Notes: a model not told the origin generated them from the letters alone. A stretch of DNA of 64,000 nt from Pseudomonas mucoides (GCF_015461845.1 NZ_JACOPW010000002.1:682001-746000); one strand, 5' to 3'; positions 51,101 to 60,148 are shown, numbered from the stretch's first letter. Numbers and translations are program-made.

Positions 51101-51926
51101 TGGTGCCCTTGTAGCGGACTTCGGTAAAGAAGTGCGCGTCCGGGGTTCGGGTCTGCGGGACGTTGGAGCCCCAGGCGATGATGTAGTTGGAGTTGTACCA
51201 GTCGGCCGATTCCGGCACGTCGGTCTGCTCGCCCCAGACCATCGGCGAGGCCGGCGGCAAGTCGCAGTACCAGTCATAGAAACTCAGGCAGGCACCACCG
51301 ATCAGCGACAAATAACGCGAGCCTGCGGCATAGCTGACCATCGACATGGCCGGGATCGGCGAGAAGCCGACGATCCGGTCCGGGCCGTATTGCTTGATCG
51401 TATAGACGTTGGCCGCGGCAATGATCTCGTTGACTTCCTCCCAGTTGGAGCGGATGAAGCCACCCATGCCACGCTTGCTTTTATAGGAGTCGGCCTTGGC
51501 CTTGTCCTCGACGATGCTGGCCCAGGCTTCCACTGGCGCCATGGTCTGCCGCGCATCGCGCCAGAGCTTGAGCAATGGCTTGCGGATTTTCGGGTACTTG
51601 AGCCGGTTGGCGCTGTAGATGTACCAGCTGTAACTGGCACCACGCGGACAGCCACGGGGCTCATGGTTCGGCAGATCGTTACGGGTACGCGGGTAGTCGG
51701 TCTGCTGGGTTTCCCAGGTGATCAGGCCGTTCTTGACGTAGATTTTCCACGAGCAGGAACCGGTGCAGTTCACCCCGTGGGTGGAACGCACGATCTTGTC
51801 GTACTGCCAGCGCGAACGGTAGACGTTCTCCCAGTCACGCGACTCTTTGCGGGTCTCGCCATGACCGTCGGAAAACTCGTTTTGCTTGCGGTCGAAAAAC
51901 CGCAATTGATCCAGTAAATGACTCAC
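48153..51926 (-). CDS. narG: Respiratory nitrate reductase alpha subunit (Mo-bisMGD)
   Basis: 1257 residues. The N-terminal His/Cys iron-sulfur site HGVNCTGSCSWKIYVKNG and the molybdenum-site region NYIIAWGSNVPQTRTPD are intact over full length. It reduces nitrate to nitrite facing the cytoplasm, with NarH and NarI. Confidence 0.96.
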   Translation of the reverse strand: MSHLLDQLRFFDRKQNEFSDGHGETRKESRDWENVYRSRWQYDKIVRSTHGVNCTGSCSWKIYVKNGLITWETQQTDYPRTRNDLPNHEPRGCPRGASYSWYIYSANRLKYPKIRKPLLKLWRDARQTMAPVEAWASIVEDKAKADSYKSKRGMGGFIRSNWEEVNEIIAAANVYTIKQYGPDRIVGFSPIPAMSMVSYAAGSRYLSLIGGACLSFYDWYCDLPPASPMVWGEQTDVPESADWYNSNYIIAWGSNVPQTRTPDAHFFTEVRYKGTKTVAITPDYSEVAKLTDLWLNPKQGTDAALAQAFNHVIFKEFHLDKPSAYFTDYAKRFTDLPVLVLLKQMVDKAPGAGYQPDRFLRASDLTDNLGQENNPEWKTIALDVSGELVSPQGSIGYRWGEKGKWNILLREGGEGREIDLKLSLIGDDVAEVAFPYFAGESHEHFQHVAGDAVQYRRVPVHSVVLADGSVAKVATVFDLSAANLAIDRGLGGENVAKDYDDASVPGTPAWQEQITGVSREKAIQIAREFADNADKTKGRSMIIVGAAMNHWYHMDMNYRGLINMLMLCGCVGQTGGGWAHYVGQEKLRPQCGWLPLAFGLDWNRPPRQMNGTSFFYAHSSQWRHEKMSMHDVLSPLADKSKFPEHALDYNIRAERAGWLPSAPQLNTNPLHICRDAAAAGMEPKDYVVKSLQDGSLRFSCEQPDSPVNFPRNMFIWRSNLLGSSGKGHEYMLKYLLGTKNGVMNEDIGQVGDCKPEEAEWVDEGAIGKLDLVTTLDFRMSSTCVYSDIVLPTATWYEKDDMNTSDMHPFIHPLSAAIDPAWESRSDWEIYKGIAKAFSSMSEGHLGVEKDLVTIPLMHDSVGELAQPFGGTDWKSDGVAPVPGKNAPNLHVVERDYPNIYKQFSSLGPLLEKNGNGGKGINWNTDDEVKFLGELNHKEGDAGISQGRPKIDTAIDAAEVILSLAPETNGQVAVKAWAALSEFTGIDHSHLALSKAHEAIRFRDIQAQPRKIISSPTWSGLEDDHVSYNAGYTNVHEGIPWRTITGRQQFYQDHPWMQAFGEQLMSYRPPVNTRTIEGVKGKRSNGEIEIVLNWITPHQKWGIHSTYSDNLLMLTLSRGGPIVWLSENDAKRAGIEDNDWIECFNVNGALTARAVVSQRVKDGMVMMYHAQERIVNVPGSETTKTRGGHHNSVTRVVLKPTHMIGGYAQQAYGFNYYGTVGCNRDEFVVVRKMSKVDWLDGSSGDDLPRPLPTDIEEN

Positions 51927-51995
51927 GGTGTAGTCCTCTCAGGCTTTGTCGCGGGGTCTGTGCCCCGCCCACGCAATGGTTGGATTCGGCTCGAC

Positions 51996-53393
51996 TCAGC
52001 AGGGTGTCGCGGCGCCTTTGCGCGCGTACCACCACCACGTCACCACGATGCAGCTCAGGTAAAAGCCGACGAACATGTAGAAGGCCATCTCCGGGCCGCC
52101 GGTCAGGGCCATCGAAGTGCCGAAGGATTTGGGAATGAAGAACGCGCCGAAGGCGCCCATGGCCGAACTGAAGCCCAGGACGGCGGCTGACTCTTTGCCG
52201 GCATTTTTCAGCGCTTGTTCGCGCACGGCGGCTGATTTTCCGGCCGAGGCTTTTTCATGCTGGGTGCGGAAGATCACCGGGATCATGCGGAAGGTGGAGC
52301 CATTGCCGACGCCGGTGGTGATAAACAGCAGCATGAACAGGCCGAGGAAGCCGTAGAAGTTGCCGCCCTGGCCACTTTCGGGAAGAAAGTGCAGAACACC
52401 GAAGACCATCACGATCATCAGCACGAAGTTCCACAAGGTCACCTTCGCACCGCCGAGCTTGTCCGCCAGCCAGCCGCCCAATGGCCGTACCAGCGCCCCC
52501 ACCAACGGACCGAGGAAGGCGAATTTCAAGGCAATCACGTCGGGAAAGGAGGTTTTGATCAGCAGCGGAAACGCGGCGGAAAAGCCAATGAACGAACCGA
52601 AAGTCGCCAGGTACAACCAGCACATCAGCCAGTTGTGTTTGCGTTTGAAGATCACCGCCTGTTCGCTGAACGAGGCCCGGGCACTGGACAGATCATTCAT
52701 GCCAAACCAGGCCAGCACGGTCACCAGGACAATAAACGGCACCCAGATGAAGCCGGCGTTCTGCAACCACAACTGGCCACCGTCCGGCAGTGCTTGCGGC
52801 GAGCCGCCCATGAAACTGAACACACCGAAGGTAATCACCAGTGGCACACAGAACTGCATCACCGAGACGCCCAGGTTACCCAGCCCCGCGTTGAGGCCAA
52901 GGGCCGTGCCCTGCTGCGACTTGGGGTAGAAGAAACTGATGTTGGACATGCTCGACGCGAAGTTGCCGCCACCAAAACCGCAGAGCAACGCAATCAACAC
53001 GAACACGCTGTAGGAGGTGCTCGGGTCCTGCACGGCGAAGCCCATCCAGATCGATGGCAGCAACAGCGACGCGGTGCTCAGGGCGGTCCAGCGACGGCCA
53101 CCGAAGATCGGCACCATAAAGGAATAGAAGACCCGCAAGGTCGCCCCGGACAGCCCCGGCAACGCCGCCAGCCAGAACAGCTGGTCGGTGGTGAAGGAGA
53201 AACCGATGGCGTTCAAACGCACGATCACCGTGCTCCAGACCATCCACACCGCAAAGGCCAGCAGCAGCGCAGGAATGGAAATCCACAAGTTGCGCGTGGC
53301 GGTCTGTTTACCGCTACTTCCCCAGAACGCGGGGTCCTCGGGGCGCCAGTCATGAATGACCGGGCCTTTGTCAGGCTTTTGCAGAACGGACAT
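51996..53393 (-). CDS. narK2: Nitrate/nitrite transporter NarK2 (MFS)
   Basis: 465 residues, twelve membrane helices with the NarK nitrate signature (GFGGGNFASSMSNISFFYPKSQQG and GVGNGSTFRMIP). It overlaps narK1 by 23 bp, the pairing of two NarK types as in P. aeruginosa, where one acts as a nitrate/H+ symporter and the other as a nitrate/nitrite antiporter. Confidence 0.93.
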   Translation of the reverse strand: MSVLQKPDKGPVIHDWRPEDPAFWGSSGKQTATRNLWISIPALLLAFAVWMVWSTVIVRLNAIGFSFTTDQLFWLAALPGLSGATLRVFYSFMVPIFGGRRWTALSTASLLLPSIWMGFAVQDPSTSYSVFVLIALLCGFGGGNFASSMSNISFFYPKSQQGTALGLNAGLGNLGVSVMQFCVPLVITFGVFSFMGGSPQALPDGGQLWLQNAGFIWVPFIVLVTVLAWFGMNDLSSARASFSEQAVIFKRKHNWLMCWLYLATFGSFIGFSAAFPLLIKTSFPDVIALKFAFLGPLVGALVRPLGGWLADKLGGAKVTLWNFVLMIVMVFGVLHFLPESGQGGNFYGFLGLFMLLFITTGVGNGSTFRMIPVIFRTQHEKASAGKSAAVREQALKNAGKESAAVLGFSSAMGAFGAFFIPKSFGTSMALTGGPEMAFYMFVGFYLSCIVVTWWWYARKGAATPC

Positions 53394-54675
53394 GTTCTTC
53401 TCCTAGGGCAAGGCTGGAAATCGGGGAAGGTGCAAGCAGCGGCGCTTTACCCAGCACCGGGCTTTTGCGTATTTCGCTGAAGTACATCCAGGTGAGGGAG
53501 ACCCAGACCACGCCGTACATCAACATGAAGCAGGAAGAGCGCACGCCGGTGAGGTCCACCAGGGCGCCGAACAGGATTGGCAACACGAAGCCGCCCAGGC
53601 CACCGGCGAGGCCGACGATGCCGGACACCGCGCCCATGTTTTTCGGGTAGTCATTGGCGATGTATTTGAAGACCGAGGCCTTGCCGAACGCGAAGGCGAT
53701 GCCCATGACGAACAGCAGTACGGTGAACAGCGCGGGGTTGAGGCCGATGTGAAAATCCACCGGGCCGTTGATCGTTTGTACTTGCAGTTGGGTCTGGGGA
53801 TACGAGAGCAGGAACAGGCAGATCCAGCTGATCCACAACACCCACCAGGTCACGCTTTGCGCACCCCAGCGATCCGACATCCAGCCACCGACCGCACGCA
53901 GCACGCCTCCGGGCAGGGAAAAACAGGCCGCCAGCAGCGCCGCGCTTTGCAGGCTGAAACCGTATTCCTGCACGTAGTATTTGGTCATCCACAGTGCGAG
54001 GGCGACGTAGCCACCGAAGACGATCGAGTAGTACTGGCAGTAGCGCCACACGGCCGGGTCCTTCAGCGAACTCAATTGCTCACGCAACGTGGCGCCCGAA
54101 GCGCTGCGGTGGTTTTTGTTCTCGGCGCTGAGGAACCAGAACAACAGCGCGGTGATAAATAGAATGGCGCTGAAAACTTTCGGCACCAACTGCCAACTGC
54201 CGGCAGCGATCAATGCCGGGGCCAGAAACTTGGTCACCGCGGCTCCGGCGTTACCGGCGCCGAAGATGCCCATGGCGAAGCCCTGATTCTCCTTGTCGAA
54301 CCATTTGGCGACGTAGGCAATCCCCACCGAGAACGAGCCGCCGGCCAGGCCGACGAACAAGCCCAGCACCAGGAACTGCCAATAGGCGGTGGCGTGACTG
54401 ATCAGGTACAGCGGCGCCACGCAGGCCAGCATCAGCAGGAAGAACACGCTGCGCCCACCAAAGCGGTCGGTCAGCAGCCCCAGTGGCAGACGCACCAGCG
54501 AACCGGTCAGCACCGGCGTCGCGGCCAGCAGGCCGAACTGGGTTTCGTTGAGCTGGAGAAGGTCCTTGATCGGCACCCCGAGCACGGCAAACATCATCCA
54601 GACCATGAAGCAGACAGTGAAGGCCAATGTGCTCATGCCCAGCACCAGGCCTTGTCGTACACGGGGTTCGGTCAC
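53371..54675 (-). CDS. narK1: Nitrate transporter NarK1 (MFS)
   Basis: 434 residues, twelve helices, with the NarK-type motifs GGSFSVGIAYVAKWF and GKASVFKYIANDYP. First gene of the narK1K2GHJI operon. The 304-bp gap to narX holds an Anr-like box (54734-54747) and two NarL-like sites. Confidence 0.93.
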   Translation of the reverse strand: MTEPRVRQGLVLGMSTLAFTVCFMVWMMFAVLGVPIKDLLQLNETQFGLLAATPVLTGSLVRLPLGLLTDRFGGRSVFFLLMLACVAPLYLISHATAYWQFLVLGLFVGLAGGSFSVGIAYVAKWFDKENQGFAMGIFGAGNAGAAVTKFLAPALIAAGSWQLVPKVFSAILFITALLFWFLSAENKNHRSASGATLREQLSSLKDPAVWRYCQYYSIVFGGYVALALWMTKYYVQEYGFSLQSAALLAACFSLPGGVLRAVGGWMSDRWGAQSVTWWVLWISWICLFLLSYPQTQLQVQTINGPVDFHIGLNPALFTVLLFVMGIAFAFGKASVFKYIANDYPKNMGAVSGIVGLAGGLGGFVLPILFGALVDLTGVRSSCFMLMYGVVWVSLTWMYFSEIRKSPVLGKAPLLAPSPISSLALGEEHVRSAKA

Positions 54676-54733
54676 AATGCTCTCCAGTCAGTTAGCCATG
54701 GCGGCAGACTAGAGAGGCCAACCCCGCAAAAAC

Positions 54734-54747
54734 TTGACCTGCATCAA
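54734..54747 (-). promoter_or_regulatory. Anr-like box upstream of narK1
   Basis: TTGAC-CTGC-ATCAA, one base off the consensus, centred 65 bp before the narK1 ATG; predicted start near 54699. Confidence 0.7.
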
Positions 54748-54785
54748 CGAAGCCCATGGGGGCATAGGCCTATGCTTGCGGGGTC

Positions 54786-54801
54786 TACCTCTAAGGAGGT
54801 A
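54786..54801. promoter_or_regulatory. NarL-type 7-2-7 site, narK1-narX gap
   Basis: TACCTCT-AA-GGAGGTA: two inverted heptamers 2 bases apart, the arrangement bound by NarL/NarP. Lies upstream of the Anr box with respect to narK1. Confidence 0.7.
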
Positions 54802-54882
54802 GTACAGAAAAACCCTAAAACCGTTTGTTTATCAGTGTCTTAAGGTTTTTCGCCAAGGTTTTTTCTGACAAGGATCAGTCGA

Positions 54883-54898
54883 CAACTCTTTAGAGGTA
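54883..54898. promoter_or_regulatory. Weaker NarL-type 7-2-7 site before narX
   Basis: CAACTCT-TT-AGAGGTA; the right heptamer is canonical, the left matches 5 of 7 positions. About 90 bp before narX. Confidence 0.5.
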
Positions 54899-54979
54899 GC
54901 GCGCCCGGGATCGGCGGCAAAACCCTGACCTGGGGTTCCACATGCTTTGTTTTCCTGAAATTGTCCGGGACCTGCGCTG

Positions 54980-56782
54980 ATGATGCGCTGGTTGCGCAGC
55001 TCCCTGCCCGCTCGCGCCGGGCTGGCCGTGATCCTGATCGCCGTGCTCGCCCTCGCCAGTTCGTTGAGCGCCGGACTGATCGCCTGGTTCAGCCAGGGTG
55101 ATGCGGCGGCCATCAACACCGCAGGCTCTGTGCGCATGGAGACTTACCACCTGAGCTGGAAACTGGCCGCAGGGGCCACCGGCGAAGAAGTCCTCGCCAT
55201 CACCGACAGCCTGCAAACCCGTCTGAACAGCCAGCCACTCAAAGCCGTGCTGGAAGATGGCCCGACCACCGCGCTGCAAATCAGCTACGGGCAAATCCAG
55301 CGACAATGGAACGAGGATTTGCGTCCGGCACTGGAGCGCGGCGATGCCGCCTATTTTCAGCTCCAGGCCCTGCCCTTCGTTGAGCAACTGAACCATTTCG
55401 TCGACCTGTTGCAGCGCCAAAGCGAACAGAAGCAAGGCTGGCAACAAGTTATCCAGGGCTTGGCGCTGTTCACCACGATGATCGTCCTGCTGCTTGGGCT
55501 TTACGAACTGCAATATGGCGTGGTCACGCCCTTGAAAGAGTTGGTGGACGCGACCCAGCGTTTTCGTCGTGGCGATTTCAAAGTGCGGGTCAACCATCAG
55601 TCCCAGGACGAATTGGGCCAATTGGCCATGAGTTTCAACGCCATGGCCGAGACGATCGAAGACTCGCATCGCACCCTTGAGAGTCAGGTCCAGCAAAAAA
55701 CCCTGAACCTGCAACAAGCCAATGCTGCCCTTGAATTGCTGTACCAAAGCAGTCGAAGCCTGGCCACACGCCTGGCCAATGCCGAAGGTTTGGATGAGTT
55801 GATCCGGCGCTTCCAGCAACGCCTGCCCGGCTTGCGCCTGTCGCTGTGCCTGCAAGGTCAATTGCAGGCCCCGGCCCAACAGTTGCTCGCCCTGCATGGC
55901 GCCAACATCCGCGAAGTCTGCGCCAGCAGCGATTGCGCCACGTGCCAGAAGCACCATAAAGCCAGCCCGCAAACCTTCAGCATCAGCAACCAGGGCAGCG
56001 AGCTGGGTGAGCTCAAGGCGCATTTTGTCGATGGACACCCGACGCAAGCCTGGGAAACCCAACTGATCCAGGCCCTGGCCAACCTGATCGGCACCTCGCT
56101 CTCGCTCAAGCGCCAACGGGAACAGGATCATCGCCTATTGCTGCTCGACGAACGCACGATCATTGCCCGCGAGCTGCACGACTCACTGGCCCAGGCCCTG
56201 TCCTACATGAAGCTGCAAGTCAGCCGCCTGCAAACCCTGATGCGTCGTGGCGAACCGATCGAGACCCTGGAAAACGTCACCGCCGAACTGCGCGAAGGGT
56301 TAAACAATGCCTACCGCCAGTTACGCGAATTGCTGACCACCTTTCGCTTGCAGATTCACGATGCGGGGCTGGTGCAGGAACTCAAGGACACCGCCGAGGA
56401 GTTCTCCCGTCGCGGGGAGTTCCAGGTGCACCTGCACGTCGACGCGCTGGCCTTTCAATTATCGGCCAGCGAACAAATCCACATTCTGCAGATCACCCGC
56501 GAGGCGCTCTCCAATTGCCTGCGTCACGCCCATGCGCAAAACGCCTGGCTGCAACTGCGTCAGGACGGTGAAACCGTGAGGCTGATCGTCGAAGACGACG
56601 GGCGTGGCTTCAGCGGTAACGTCGACCAACGCGAGCACCACGGCCTGAAAATCATGGATGAGCGGGCACGCAGCTTGCGCGGTGAACTTGAAATAGTCTC
56701 CAGGGAGCCGCAAGGCACCCGCGTCCAACTGGAATTCCAACCGGAGTTTCTGGGACAAAAAACAGAAGGTAGCGCCACATGA
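54980..56782 (+). CDS. narX: Nitrate/nitrite sensor histidine kinase NarX
   Basis: 600 residues. Two membrane helices flank a periplasmic sensor whose P-box reads INTAGSVRMETYHLSW, the nitrate-binding motif. A HAMP linker, a cysteine-bearing central module (CASSDCATC) and a HisKA_3 kinase domain with the phosphorylated His in ARELHDSLAQALSYMKLQ follow, ending in a GHKL ATPase (DDGRGF). It overlaps narL by 4 bp. Confidence 0.95.
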   Translation: MMRWLRSSLPARAGLAVILIAVLALASSLSAGLIAWFSQGDAAAINTAGSVRMETYHLSWKLAAGATGEEVLAITDSLQTRLNSQPLKAVLEDGPTTALQISYGQIQRQWNEDLRPALERGDAAYFQLQALPFVEQLNHFVDLLQRQSEQKQGWQQVIQGLALFTTMIVLLLGLYELQYGVVTPLKELVDATQRFRRGDFKVRVNHQSQDELGQLAMSFNAMAETIEDSHRTLESQVQQKTLNLQQANAALELLYQSSRSLATRLANAEGLDELIRRFQQRLPGLRLSLCLQGQLQAPAQQLLALHGANIREVCASSDCATCQKHHKASPQTFSISNQGSELGELKAHFVDGHPTQAWETQLIQALANLIGTSLSLKRQREQDHRLLLLDERTIIARELHDSLAQALSYMKLQVSRLQTLMRRGEPIETLENVTAELREGLNNAYRQLRELLTTFRLQIHDAGLVQELKDTAEEFSRRGEFQVHLHVDALAFQLSASEQIHILQITREALSNCLRHAHAQNAWLQLRQDGETVRLIVEDDGRGFSGNVDQREHHGLKIMDERARSLRGELEIVSREPQGTRVQLEFQPEFLGQKTEGSAT

Positions 56783-57426
56783 ACCCGCCCCTGCAACACA
56801 CCATCCTGCTGGTCGATGACCATCCGATGATGCGTCACGGCATCCGCCAGATGCTCGAACTCGAAGATGATTTCCTGATCGTCGGTGAAGCCAGCAACGG
56901 CGAAGAAGCGCTCGGACTGATCGAGCCGCTGCAACCGGATCTGGTGTTGCTCGATAACAACATGCCAGTGATGAATGGCATTGAAACCCTGCGCCAGTTA
57001 CGGGCGATGCACTACACCGGCAAGGTGCTGCTGTTTACGGTCTCGGATGCCGAAGACGATATTCGTGACGCACTGCGCCTGGATGCCGACGGCTACCTGC
57101 TCAAGGACATGGAGCCCGAGCTGTTGATTCAGTACATCCGCAATGCCTTGAACGGCCAATTGGTGATCAGCCCGGGGCTGACCCAGGTCATGGCCCAGGC
57201 ACTGCGCTCACCCCAGCGCCAGACCGTGGTGGAACTGACCGAGCGTGAACGTCAGGTGCTGAAAACCATCGCCAGCGGCTTCAGCAACAAAGTCATCGGG
57301 CACAAGCTCGGCATCACTGAAGGGACGGTCAAGGTGCATGTGAAAAACCTGCTGCACAAACTCGGCTTGCGCTCGCGGGTCGAGGCCGCAGTATGGGCCA
57401 TGGAACATCTGCGCAATGCCGGATGA
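56779..57426 (+). CDS. narL: Nitrate response regulator NarL
   Basis: 215 residues: receiver domain (DDHPMMR, phosphorylated Asp in DLVLLDNNMP, Lys in LLKDMEP) and a LuxR-type DNA-binding domain (LTEREVLKTIASGFSNKVIGHKLGITEGTVKVH-like). ATGA overlap with narX. Expected to bind the TACCTC-type sites listed here. Confidence 0.95.
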   Translation: MNPPLQHTILLVDDHPMMRHGIRQMLELEDDFLIVGEASNGEEALGLIEPLQPDLVLLDNNMPVMNGIETLRQLRAMHYTGKVLLFTVSDAEDDIRDALRLDADGYLLKDMEPELLIQYIRNALNGQLVISPGLTQVMAQALRSPQRQTVVELTERERQVLKTIASGFSNKVIGHKLGITEGTVKVHVKNLLHKLGLRSRVEAAVWAMEHLRNAG

Positions 57427-57432
57427 TGGGTA

Positions 57433-57448
57433 TGCCTCTTTGGAGGTA
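57433..57448. promoter_or_regulatory. NarL-type 7-2-7 site upstream of dnr
   Basis: TGCCTCT-TT-GGAGGTA, with a further AGAGGCA heptamer about 9 bp on. It lies 65-80 bp before the dnr ATG, suggesting nitrate-responsive dnr expression. Confidence 0.65.
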
Positions 57449-57512
57449 GGCCGGCAGAGGCATAGGTCATCCGGCCGACGCTCTCTACTATGAGCGTCAG
57501 CGGAGGTACGCC

Positions 57513-58187
57513 ATGCTGACCCACCCTTCCATCGTTTTAACGTTGCGCCGTCACCATCTGTTCAGCCAGCTACCGGAGAAAATCTTCGAGGAAGTCTGCG
57601 GCCTGGCGATGCTCAAGCGCCTGAGTTGTCACAGCACACTCATGCACCAAGGGGATCCGGCCAAGCGCTTTTTCCTGCTGGTCAGCGGCCAGATCAAGTT
57701 GTATCGGCTGACCGGCGAAGGCCAGGAGAATCTGGTGGAGATCATCCAGCCGGGCCAGACCTTTGCCGAAGCCTTACTGTTCAGCCAGGCCCGTCTCTAC
57801 CCGGTCAGCGCCACGGCGCTGAAAGACAGCGTACTGGTGAGTATCGAGGGCAACCACTACCGCAATGCCCTGGAAGATCAGCCGAAAGTCTGCCTGGCGA
57901 TCCTGGCGAGCATGAGCGTGCACCTGCACCTGCGTCTGCGCGACATCGACACCTTGACCATGGCCAGTGCGAGCCGCCGGGTGATCAATTTCCTGTTCCA
58001 GGAACGCAACCCGGTCAGCGGTTTGATTGTGTTGCAGGTGTCCAAACGCCTGGTGGCCTCGAAGCTGGGCATTCAGCCGGAAACCTTTTCGCGGATCTTG
58101 CACCGCCTGGTGGACAGCGGCCTGATCGCGATGGAACGCCGCAATATCAGCATCCTAGCCGAAGAGGATCTCGCGGCCTTCCAATAG
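57513..58187 (+). CDS. dnr: Crp/Fnr-family regulator, Dnr-like
   Basis: 224 residues: cyclic-nucleotide-type beta roll (FFLLVSGQIKLYRLTGEGQENLVEI), dimer helix, and a helix-turn-helix (ASKLGIQPETFSRILHRL). There is no N-terminal cysteine cluster, so it is not an oxygen-sensing Anr; DNR proteins sense NO through heme and bind the same TTGAT-N4-ATCAA boxes. GGAGG precedes the ATG. Confidence 0.88.
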   Translation: MLTHPSIVLTLRRHHLFSQLPEKIFEEVCGLAMLKRLSCHSTLMHQGDPAKRFFLLVSGQIKLYRLTGEGQENLVEIIQPGQTFAEALLFSQARLYPVSATALKDSVLVSIEGNHYRNALEDQPKVCLAILASMSVHLHLRLRDIDTLTMASASRRVINFLFQERNPVSGLIVLQVSKRLVASKLGIQPETFSRILHRLVDSGLIAMERRNISILAEEDLAAFQ

Positions 58188-58193
58188 TCGTAA

Positions 58194-58207
58194 TTGACCG
58201 CCGTCAA
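58194..58207 (+). promoter_or_regulatory. Anr/Dnr-like box before the DGC gene
   Basis: TTGAC-CGCC-GTCAA, a symmetric variant of the FNR-type box, 55-68 bp before the ATG of the DGC-domain gene. Confidence 0.6.
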
Positions 58208-58261
58208 TGCGCAATGCCACCGCTCTTGCAGACTGAAGAAGTCCATCCATGGAGAGTGCTC

Positions 58262-58648
58262 ATGCCCCGTTCAACCTTGCCGCTGATTTATGCCTGCTCA
58301 GGCTGCTCCAACGTCGCCCAACTGGCCAACACACTGGCGGTGCGCCTTGATCGCAGCGGCCTGGCGGAAATGTCCTGCATCGTCGGTGTTGGCGGGCATG
58401 TGGCGGCGCTGGTCAACAAGGCCCGCTCGGGACGGCGGATTTTTGCGCTGGACGGCTGCCCGCTGCAATGCGTCGAAAACTGCCTGAAGCAACATGGCCT
58501 GCACGCGAATGTGCACTTGATTCTTAGCCATTACGGGTTGCGTAAACGCAATGGCGAGGATTGCACGCCAGCGCAGGGGGATGAGTTGTTCGAAGAAATC
58601 AGGCAGTTGATTGCGAGTGATGCTCGCCAGCATGAAAACCGCCAGTAA
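58262..58648 (+). CDS. DGC-domain putative zinc-binding protein
   Basis: 128 residues. Cysteines in YACSGCSN, LDGCPLQCVENC and EDC match the DGC family, whose name motif is in LDGCPL. Probably binds zinc or another metal; no reaction known. Its place next to dnr/narXL resembles an Anr-induced gene at the P. aeruginosa nar locus. GGAGAG precedes the ATG, with an Anr/Dnr-like box upstream. Confidence 0.82.
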   Translation: MPRSTLPLIYACSGCSNVAQLANTLAVRLDRSGLAEMSCIVGVGGHVAALVNKARSGRRIFALDGCPLQCVENCLKQHGLHANVHLILSHYGLRKRNGEDCTPAQGDELFEEIRQLIASDARQHENRQ

Positions 58649-58680
58649 ACGATGGTCTGACGGCCACCGAAAATCCAACA

Positions 58681-58767
58681 GTGGGAGCGAGCCTGCTCGC
58701 GAAGGCGGTGTGTCAGTCAGCCTCCATGTGGATGGACTGGCCCCTTCGCGAGCAAGCTCGCTCCCAC
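58681..58767. repeat. REPIN (two inverted REP sequences)
   Basis: GTGGGAGCGAGCCTGCTCGC then GAAG at 58681-58704 and its near-complement CTTCGCGAGCAAGCTCGCTC then CCAC at 58744-58767, separated by 39 bp. This is the well-known P. fluorescens-group REP pair, moved by RAYT transposases. Lies between convergent genes. Confidence 0.88.
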
Positions 58768-58783
58768 AGTTAATCTGTATGGG

Positions 58784-59254
58784 TCAAACCGTCGCCAACC
58801 CCTTCCCTGCCCGCTCCAGATTACGCCACAGCCACACAGGCAACACGTCGGGATCGAGGCTGTCGATCAGGTTCTTCAGCGCCAGCCCCAACTCCGTATC
58901 CCCCTCAATCACCAAACGCCTGCGAAAGAACAACGTATCCGGATCCTCCTGACGGCTGGCCAGCAATAAAAACTCGCGCCAGTTACCGCTGATGGTCACA
59001 TGCGCCATGGCATGTTCGGCAATTCGCAACCCTTGACGGGTCAGCGTCAAATACCAGGACAAGCCCAAATCCGGAATCCGCAGGCACAACCAACGCCCGC
59101 GCAACACTTCAAACTCACCGTAGCGCAACGGCTCGGCAAGGCAACGATTCAACGCCTGCTGCAACGCCAGACGCTGCACCGCAAAAGGCACCCGGCGCAC
59201 CAGCGGCAATAACCGGTCGGCACCTTTCAACAGCCATTTTTTTCGGTTCAACAC
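58784..59254 (-). CDS. ubiT: SCP2-domain protein UbiT (anaerobic ubiquinone synthesis)
   Basis: 156 residues, SCP2 sterol-carrier-like lipid-binding fold (WLCLRIPDLGLSWYLTLTRQGLRI). It overlaps ubiV by 7 bp and follows ubiU-ubiV, the UbiTUV set that hydroxylates ubiquinone precursors without O2. UbiT is thought to hold the lipid intermediate. Confidence 0.88.
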   Translation of the reverse strand: MLNRKKWLLKGADRLLPLVRRVPFAVQRLALQQALNRCLAEPLRYGEFEVLRGRWLCLRIPDLGLSWYLTLTRQGLRIAEHAMAHVTISGNWREFLLLASRQEDPDTLFFRRRLVIEGDTELGLALKNLIDSLDPDVLPVWLWRNLERAGKGLATV

Positions 59255-60138
59255 AAGCCGACCTCCTCGATGCGCAACATGCCGGCCTGGCCATGCCAGT
59301 AACCGTTACAACCGTCGACGAACACCGGCGGTGTCTCGCCCAGGCGAACCCGTTGATAGGCGGCAATGACCTGCGCCATGCCTTGATCACGAGGGCTCAG
59401 TCGCAACAAATCAGCGCCGCAGGCCACCAACCCCGCGTAATCTGCCAGGAGATTGGTCACCTCGGCCGACATCGTCTGAATGCCGTTAATGGTGAACAGT
59501 GCTTGCCCTTCCTGACTGGTCAGCGGCAGGCCGTCGGGGTAGTTGATGCAGCAAAACTGGCAGTCGTCCTTGGGCCGGTTTTCCGCCCGCGCGGTGAAGC
59601 AGCGTGCGGAATAGGCCAACGGCAAATGCCCATAAGCAAAGACCTCGACTTCCGGGACCTCTCGACCCAGTTCCCGCACCTGATCGAGCACATCGCTAAT
59701 CAGCGTCGCCGAACACTCCACCGGCGGCACCCAACGGGTCATCCCGCCGTCCAGCAGTTGCGTGAGCGTATGCCCGTTGTACACATTCAGCGCAGGACCG
59801 CCCACGAACGGCAACTTGCGCTCGGCCAGAAACTGCACCGCGCCCATGTCATTGGCTTCCACCAACAGTTGGCCGTTGTCGCAGAGCCGCCGCAGGCTAG
59901 AGAGTTCGGAGGCCGCTTCGATCAGCGTCAGGCTGGAGAGAACCAGTTGTGCCTGGCTGCATTCTTGTAACTCGCGCCCCAGCCCCAACCATTGATCCAA
60001 TGAAAATGACCGGCGTTTCGAGCACACGGTTTCCCCCAGATAAATCACATCCAGAGGCAAGGCCGACATCTCGACGTAAAAGTTGCTGAGTTGCTCTTTG
60101 TCCCAATAAAACAGGACCGGTCCAAGGCTGAGCTTCAT
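59248..60138 (-). CDS. ubiV: UbiV, U32-family protein for O2-independent ubiquinone hydroxylation
   Basis: 296 residues, peptidase U32-like barrel. The 4Fe-4S cysteines known from E. coli UbiV are in place: one in GETVCSKRR and the group C-X12-C-X2-3-C in SARCFTARAENRPKDDCQFCC. GGGAGG precedes ATG 60138; 10 bp after ubiU. Confidence 0.92.
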   Translation of the reverse strand: MKLSLGPVLFYWDKEQLSNFYVEMSALPLDVIYLGETVCSKRRSFSLDQWLGLGRELQECSQAQLVLSSLTLIEAASELSSLRRLCDNGQLLVEANDMGAVQFLAERKLPFVGGPALNVYNGHTLTQLLDGGMTRWVPPVECSATLISDVLDQVRELGREVPEVEVFAYGHLPLAYSARCFTARAENRPKDDCQFCCINYPDGLPLTSQEGQALFTINGIQTMSAEVTNLLADYAGLVACGADLLRLSPRDQGMAQVIAAYQRVRLGETPPVFVDGCNGYWHGQAGMLRIEEVGLC

Positions 60139-60148
60139 GTCGCCTCCC

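Noticed and set aside
50037..51917. 626-codon open frame antisense to narG
   Set aside because: Mirrors narG codon use; low-complexity Val/Arg/Gly-rich product without domains.
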